This document shows, piece by piece, positions 31,442 through 34,578 of a stretch of 34,578 nt of DNA. The notes under the pieces are model-generated. The model was not told the origin of the DNA. It searched no databases and worked only from the letters and a program-made list of their open reading frames with translations. This stretch comes from JAKQDP01 sp964536975 (GTDB taxonomy: Bacteria > Patescibacteriota > Patescibacteriia > 2-01-FULL-39-33): assembly GCA_964536975.1 (NCBI GenBank), contig CAZHYS010000010.1:1-34578 (forward strand), read 5' to 3'. Position 1 is the stretch's first letter. Each line of letters opens with the position of its first letter. A program made the translations under genes and the position numbers.

Positions 31442-31480
31442 TTGACAAACTAGGTAGTCTTGGTTAGAATTCTAACCAAG
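31442..31480 (+). promoter_or_regulatory. Promoter with palindromic operator over the -10
   Basis: TTGACA (31442-31447), 17-bp spacer, TAGAAT (31465-31470). A perfect 22-bp palindrome with arms CTTGGTTAGAA and TTCTAACCAAG (31459-31480) covers the -10 and the start of transcription. It may be a repressor site for the zinc-ribbon gene. On the RNA it could also fold as a hairpin before TTGTTTTTG. Confidence 0.7.
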
Positions 31481-31528
31481 ATTGTTTTTGTTTAGTGGGC
31501 GGTGTAAAAAGTAAGAGGAGGAGTGTAA

Positions 31529-31666
31529 ATGCAGTTTCATGGCAGGAAGAGAAATAGGAAGCGCGGCCGCCAAGGTCGCGGAGAGATGCGGGATTGGCCC
31601 GGCGGCGATCGCCATTGCCGCAAACGCGGCATTAAGCCGGCGGGAGCCGCCAAAAAGAAAAGATGA
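31529..31666 (+). CDS. Possible overlapping 45-aa basic peptide
   Basis: ATG 31529 lies 5 nt after the strong GAGGAGGAG ribosome site, better placed than the ATG at 31539. The product would be 45 residues, very rich in Arg and Lys (begins MQFHGRKRNRKRGRQGRG, ends AAKKKR). It overlaps the zinc-ribbon gene in another frame for its whole coding length after 31539. Either an overlapping gene, a leader peptide coupling translation, or a sign of a one-base error. Confidence 0.35.
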   Translation: MQFHGRKRNRKRGRQGRGEMRDWPGGDRHCRKRGIKPAGAAKKKR

Positions 31667-31772
31667 TTTGACGCGTTACAAGTGTAGCAATGGCAGGTGC
31701 GGGAAGACATTTGTCAGTCGACCGATGTATGGCGAATGCACCGATTGTGGCAGAGCAGTCCACATGGATTAG
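31539..31772 (+). CDS. Small zinc-ribbon protein, 77 aa
   Basis: The N-terminal half is alanine-rich and helical (AAAKVAERCGIGPAAIAIAANAALS). The C-terminal half is a zinc ribbon: YKCSNGRCGKTFVSRPMYGE followed by CTDCG, i.e. C-x4-C and C-x2-C. The ribosome site at 31515-31523 is 15 nt from this ATG, farther than ideal, while another frame starts at the optimal spacing. Own promoter with a palindromic operator and a terminator after the stop. Function unknown; nucleic-acid binding is possible from the ribbon. Confidence 0.65.
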   Translation: MAGREIGSAAAKVAERCGIGPAAIAIAANAALSRREPPKRKDDLTRYKCSNGRCGKTFVSRPMYGECTDCGRAVHMD

Positions 31773-31786
31773 TAGTTATTGGCTCG

Positions 31787-31832
31787 AATAAGCAGTCAGC
31801 GGGAGTAGCGATTGCTTATTTGGTCCTTATTT
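31787..31832 (+). terminator. Terminator of the zinc-ribbon gene
   Basis: AATAAGCA (31787-31794) pairs with TGCTTATT (31813-31820), then TGGTCCTTATTTT. Moderate T tract. Confidence 0.6.
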
Positions 31833-31867
31833 TATGACATAAAGTTGCAATTCTGTCTATATTTAAA

Positions 31868-31920
31868 AGTGGATAACTTGTGATTTATGGGGACAAATGT
31901 CTAGACATGTCTAGACATTT
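31868..31920. promoter_or_regulatory. DnaA-box-like site and 26-bp tandem palindrome
   Basis: AGTGGATAA (31868-31876) is an 8/9 match to the DnaA box complement. At 31895-31920 two tandem TGTCTAGACA palindromes form one perfect 26-bp palindrome. Together with the motif at 31984 and the promoter at 32020, the 31773-32178 stretch is regulatory and holds no gene I can see. Confidence 0.5.
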
Positions 31921-31983
31921 CTTGACCAGACTATTGTTGATTACTGGATTTTTTTGTCAAGTTTTTATAATAGTATAGTTGTC

Positions 31984-32005
31984 TTTTGGCTAAATTTAGC
32001 CAAAA
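31984..32005. promoter_or_regulatory. Perfect 22-bp palindrome, core GGCTAAATTTAGCC
   Basis: TTTTGGCTAAA and its exact inverse TTTAGCCAAAA. Its centre is ~60 bp upstream of the predicted tRNA-Ala start. The same 14-bp core occurs at 33117-33130 and in near form twice upstream of the rRNA promoter. Confidence 0.6.
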
Positions 32006-32019
32006 TGTTGGTTTATCTA

Positions 32020-32048
32020 TTGACTTTTACTTCATAATATGGTATAAT
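32020..32048 (+). promoter_or_regulatory. tRNA-Ala(GGC) promoter
   Basis: TTGACT (32020-32025), 17-bp spacer, TATAAT (32043-32048), with TGG before the -10 (extended -10). Start ~32055, leaving a ~125-nt leader without an obvious gene. Confidence 0.85.
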
Positions 32049-32178
32049 AATATAATTATCCAATTATACACTCAGATTTGCATGGAAATTTGATTTTGTG
32101 GTTGTGAATAAATCTGCTATTGAAAAGTGTTATTGTATTGTGTAAAATAATAGGACAGCACGCATATTTTAATCTTTT

Positions 32179-32255
32179 GGGCCTTTAGCTCAGTTGGCTA
32201 GAGCGCTTCCATGGCATGGAAGAGGTCAAGGGTTCAAATCCCTTAAGGTCCACCA
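32179..32255 (+). tRNA. tRNA-Ala(GGC)
   Basis: GGGCCTT pairs with AAGGTCC (G3-U70 identity pair); anticodon stem CTTCC/GGAAG with loop ATGGCAT; T loop TTCAAAT; discriminator A and encoded CCA at 32253-32255. Confidence 0.96.
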
Positions 32256-32261
32256 TCTTTT

Positions 32262-32294
32262 AAAAATCCATCCACCCGAGGCGGATGGATTTTT
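32262..32294 (+). terminator. tRNA-Ala terminator
   Basis: AAAAATCCATCC (32262-32273) pairs with GGATGGATTTTT (32283-32294). The top of the stem, TCCACC-CGA-GGCGGA, is one base away from the GC-rich palindrome core found in the tRNA copies. Confidence 0.9.
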
Positions 32295-32359
32295 GATTTC
32301 ACGTGAACGGAATTTTGTTTAATTTTAGCGAAGAAATGTATTTATTTATAAAAGATTAA

Positions 32360-32402
32360 TAAAAAATAATACCGGTAAACACAAACATTTTGTGTTTACC
32401 GG
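32360..32402 (-). terminator. Terminator overlapping the stop codon of the 32396 gene
   Basis: On the minus strand CCGGTAAACACAAA (32402-32389), ATG loop, TTTGTGTTTACCGG (32385-32372), then TATTATTTTTTATT. The gene's TAA (32398-32396) is inside the left arm. Confidence 0.92.
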
Positions 32403-32743
32403 CTAACTTCTTTACAATCATCCCCTTCTTCGTTGTCGCTGTAGAATGTGGCGGTTTCAATCAGTAGCAGTATCATTGATCCCCAGAGAATATCCGTTGC
32501 CAACTCCCAATTCTTTACAACAGTAAAGAAGGCGGCTATCAACATGCTCATTATTGCGAGTCCGGTGTTTATGCCAAACCGGCGATCGGTTCGGTAGAAA
32601 ACTACACTAATAATAAGCAGTATTACCGCAGAGAGCCACAACATTTTTGTTGAAATCGCCAGATTCTGTTTTATGGTAAAAAAGAAGGCGACCAGCATCA
32701 CAGTATTTGCCAATAATTCAAAAGCGTTTATAATGTACACCAT
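32396..32743 (-). CDS. Small four-helix membrane protein, 115 aa
   Basis: Start set at ATG 32741-32743 (MVYIINAFELLANTVM), preceded by AAAGGAGG with 9-nt spacing; an earlier in-frame ATG at 32797 has no such site. The sequence holds two similar pairs of helices, each with a (I/L)xT(K/D)(M/I)LW motif (STKMLWLSAVILLIISVVFYRTD and ATDILWGSMILLLIETATFYSD), so an internal duplication is likely. Short acidic tail. Function unknown. Own promoter and terminator. Confidence 0.75.
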   Translation of the reverse strand: MVYIINAFELLANTVMLVAFFFTIKQNLAISTKMLWLSAVILLIISVVFYRTDRRFGINTGLAIMSMLIAAFFTVVKNWELATDILWGSMILLLIETATFYSDNEEGDDCKEVSR

Positions 32744-32778
32744 CGGCAATTCCTCCTTTTTTTGCCTTTTTCTAATAA

Positions 32779-32807
32779 AAATTAGCATATTGAGCACAGA
32801 AAATCAA
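32779..32807 (-). promoter_or_regulatory. Promoter of the 32396 gene
   Basis: On the minus strand TTGATT (32807-32802), 17-bp spacer, TAATTT (32784-32779). Confidence 0.55.
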
Positions 32808-32967
32808 GGAGGGAGCGGCAAATAGAATTCCTTTTTTTGTTTCCTGTCATTGATCTTTTATTTTTTTACTTCCTAACTCCTAACTCCTAGACCCCCCCAT
32901 TTGCTTTTATTTTTTATAAAACTTAAAATAGAGGAAACGGGAGGCGATAAAAATTAATTTTGATTTT

Positions 32968-33855
32968 ATGGAAGAACAAAACAAAGAAAAACAAGATTTT
33001 TCTGGTCAAGGTTCAGGAAACAGCAACCAGCCGGGACAACAAGCCGACTTGGGTAATATTTTTGATTCCGGGTCAAAATTGCCGGACAGTGTAGGTCTGG
33101 AAAATGGTCAAAATTTGGCTAAATTTAGCCAAAAAAGTGGAAAATCAGACGACCAAAATCAGACTAAAGCGGCGCCGGAGTCTCCGGTTGCCAACACCCA
33201 AGAAAAGGATAAAAAAAGCTCTGGCGGAGCAATTTGGATATTTATCGTGATTGTTCTGGCTATTGTCGGTATTTGGTATCTAAATAGTCGGGAAGACAAC
33301 AATCCACAGGGGCCGAATCAAGAGCAGGATAATGTCAATATCAATGTTGATGATAGTGAAGAGGACGGAAAAGTCAGTATTTTTAGCGAAGAAGAGTGGG
33401 AAAATCAGCAGGACACAGAAGGCGACTCGGCTGGAATTGTTGTCAAAACGGAAAAAGGGACAATTATTAGTGCTTTTTATAACAACATTCAAAAGGACCC
33501 GGGGTTGCCGGATTGTTCCAAGGTTTATCCTTTGGAACGTGAAATAAGTAGCCAGTATGCTTCTGACGCGGTGGCGGCGGCGATCGGGCTGGTTAATCCG
33601 TTATCCGATGAAGAAAAGGCGGCTGGCTGGACTTCTGGCATACCAGTCGGCACTTATATGACCGAGTTGAAGATTTCTGATGACGGCACAGCCAGAGTTT
33701 ATTTAAGCGGAGAAATCGCTAAAATTGCCGGTTCTTGCGCCGTAATCTCGGTTCGGTCACAAGTGGAAAAAACCTTATCGCAATTTTCTTACATCAAGAA
33801 GGTGGAAATTTGCGTGAATGGCAATTGCAATCAAGACGAGATTTTGCAACCATAG
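32968..33855 (+). CDS. GerMN-domain membrane protein
   Basis: 295 residues: a polar, disordered Gln/Asn/Ser-rich N-terminus (1-86), one membrane helix (~87-104), an acidic linker (~105-155), then a C-terminal GerMN-like domain (~165-292). That domain shows DCSKVYPLEREISS, AIGLVNPLSDEEKAAGW, PVGTYMTELKISDDGTARVYLS and VRSQVEKTLSQFSYIKKVEICVNG, the order of the domain named for spore-germination GerM but widespread in non-sporulating bacteria and CPR. It would sit outside the membrane; ligand unknown. The coding sequence contains the GGCTAAATTTAGCC palindrome at 33117-33130. Confidence 0.8.
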   Translation: MEEQNKEKQDFSGQGSGNSNQPGQQADLGNIFDSGSKLPDSVGLENGQNLAKFSQKSGKSDDQNQTKAAPESPVANTQEKDKKSSGGAIWIFIVIVLAIVGIWYLNSREDNNPQGPNQEQDNVNINVDDSEEDGKVSIFSEEEWENQQDTEGDSAGIVVKTEKGTIISAFYNNIQKDPGLPDCSKVYPLEREISSQYASDAVAAAIGLVNPLSDEEKAAGWTSGIPVGTYMTELKISDDGTARVYLSGEIAKIAGSCAVISVRSQVEKTLSQFSYIKKVEICVNGNCNQDEILQP

Positions 33856-34117
33856 ATGCCGTCAAATATAGATCGGCGGTTTTTTGCGATCTGATATTTG
33901 ATAATAGTATCAGAATTCAAATATTTGATAAGATTTTGAAAATTACAAACTCCAAATCTTAAGTTCCAAACAGTCGCAGTATAAATTTTTGAATTTGAAA
34001 TTTAAGATTTATTTGATATTTGTAGTTTTGGGTTTGTAATTTAGCGGCGGACGAATAGGAATAAAGAGGCGTTTTATTTTGTTAATTTCATCTCTGTAGA
34101 CGGGGATGAATTTTTGT
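33856..34117. other. A/T-rich intergenic region
   Basis: No gene seen. A weak GCCG/CGGC hairpin followed by GGTTTTTT (33858-33885) may terminate the GerMN gene. AAATTACAAAC (33940-33950) and GTTTGTAATTT (34032-34042) form the ends of a longer imperfect inverted repeat made of CAAAT/TTTGA-rich sequence. Confidence 0.5.
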
Positions 34118-34147
34118 TTGCAAAAAATTCTTTGTTTATGGTATAAT
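34118..34147 (+). promoter_or_regulatory. Promoter of the XRE regulator gene
   Basis: TTGCAA (34118-34123), 18-bp spacer, TATAAT (34142-34147) with TGG before it (extended -10). Confidence 0.75.
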
Positions 34148-34162
34148 AATTTTATATATCAC

Positions 34163-34200
34163 CATGTTGATAACTTTTAAAAGATATCAACATGCTGATA
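34163..34200. promoter_or_regulatory. Operator-like half-sites
   Basis: CATGTTGATA (34163-34172) and its exact inverse TATCAACATG (34185-34194), with a third copy CATGCTGATA (34191-34200). They lie between the -10 and the start codon of the XRE gene, suggesting autoregulation. Confidence 0.65.
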
Positions 34201-34219
34201 TAAAGAAAATTAGACCGGA

Positions 34220-34432
34220 ATGCAAATTGACGCGAAAAAATTGGGCGCCAATATCAAACGCCTTCGTTTGAAAAAGGAAATATCCCAGGAAGAATTGGCG
34301 CGCGCCGCCGGACTCAAACTCTCCAATGTTGCCAAGTTGGAGGGTGGTTTTAATACTAATCCGACTTTGGCGACTCTCATTGCCGTTGCCAAGATTATAT
34401 CTTCGGACAGCATAGATAAATTATTAAAGTGA
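34220..34432 (+). CDS. XRE/Cro-CI type transcriptional regulator
   Basis: 70 residues, essentially one helix-turn-helix domain: LGANIKRLRLKKEISQEELARAAGL then SNVAKLEGGFNTNPTLATLIAVAKII, the five-helix Cro/CI layout. No extra ligand or dimer domain. Extended -10 promoter upstream and three related half-sites in the leader support self-repression. It ends 10 nt before the next gene, so it may control or belong to that unit. Confidence 0.88.
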   Translation: MQIDAKKLGANIKRLRLKKEISQEELARAAGLKLSNVAKLEGGFNTNPTLATLIAVAKIISSDSIDKLLK

Positions 34433-34442
34433 TTTTAGCGAA

Positions 34443-34578
34443 ATGAGCTTTCTATTTAAAAAATCAAACCTCCTAAAGTTGAAACTGATAATCAAAGAAC
34501 GATTTATCCCATCTGTTCTTATCCTTGTCGTGCCCATTATAATCTTGGCTGCCTGGGTGGCCTTTGACCTTTTAGATG
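34443..34578 (+). CDS. Membrane protein, N-terminal part (runs off window)
   Basis: ATG 34443 opens a frame of 45 codons to the window end. A basic N-terminus (FLFKKSNLLKLKLIIKERF) precedes a hydrophobic helix (SVLILVVPIIILAAWVAF). It starts 10 nt after the XRE gene, so probably cotranscribed. The family cannot be told from this part. Confidence 0.6.
   Translation, partial: MSFLFKKSNLLKLKLIIKERFIPSVLILVVPIIILAAWVAFDLLD

Noticed and set aside
31868..32048. Replication origin
   Set aside because: Only one imperfect DnaA-like box, no dnaA or dnaN nearby; the palindromes fit promoter control better.

Overview
The window looks like a chromosomal segment of a Candidate Phyla Radiation (Patescibacteria) bacterium. 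Evidence for this: small genes with weak or absent Shine-Dalgarno sites, the gene set (CPR-type serine recombinase, bPH2-domain protein beside ruvB and queA, endonuclease Q, DUF5654, lamin-tail surface protein, GerMN protein), a 23S-5S unit with no 16S gene beside it, and an intervening sequence plus enlarged helices in 23S rRNA. TGA is used as a stop, so this is not the Gracilibacteria code. The phylum call is inference; no 16S gene is present to test it. One scaffold gap of exactly 100 N lies at 31033-31132.

Layout. 1-494: C-terminal end of a serine recombinase running into the 3' half of tRNA-Ser(CGA), the likely edge of an integrated element lying to the left. 520-5859: envelope or polysaccharide cluster (Wzy/WaaL-like, Wzx-like, membrane-anchored GH-A hydrolase, EamA transporter) plus one orphan gene. 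6020-9049: minus-strand operon ruvB, small membrane protein, bPH2 protein, queA. 9109-10152: MJ1255-type glycosyltransferase. 10153-12570: stable-RNA region with five intact tRNAs, rplS, an orphan gene and three damaged tRNA copies carrying GC-rich palindromes. 12624-15890: YkgJ-type protein, a 32-residue lysine-rich protein, a promoter-to-terminator ncRNA that resembles 16S helices 11-12, endonuclease Q, a ~400-nt structured transcript and an orphan gene. 15938-19731: 5S and 23S rRNA on the minus strand with a consensus promoter. 19851-25897: DUF5654 protein, GT39-type enzyme, tRNA-Leu(UAG), large lamin-tail surface protein, Na+/Ca2+ exchanger. 25995-31209: HAD phosphatase, gyrA with an upstream membrane protein, NDT-like protein, MBL hydrolase broken by the gap. 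31324-34578: tRNA-Arg, zinc-ribbon orphan, a dense regulatory stretch, tRNA-Ala(GGC), small membrane protein, GerMN protein, XRE regulator with operator-like half-sites, and the start of a membrane protein.

Most striking signals. (1) A family of short GC-rich hairpins, core TCCGCC-n(2-4)-GGCGGA, occurs inside three damaged tRNA copies and, as three identical 16-nt GNRA-capped hairpins, at three separate 23S helices. A longer structured element sharing parts of it sits both in the tRNA-Gly locus and in frame inside queA, which carries three in-frame insertions. (2) A complete transcription unit at 13373-13532 encodes a ~125-nt RNA whose centre matches 16S h11-h12. (3) A ~400-nt transcript at 14905-15335 has a closing stem beginning at the predicted start site. 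(4) The palindrome GGCTAAATTTAGCC sits at about -60 from two stable-RNA promoters. (5) Several unrecognised small genes each have a consensus-like promoter and their own terminator, unlike the SD-poor housekeeping genes.
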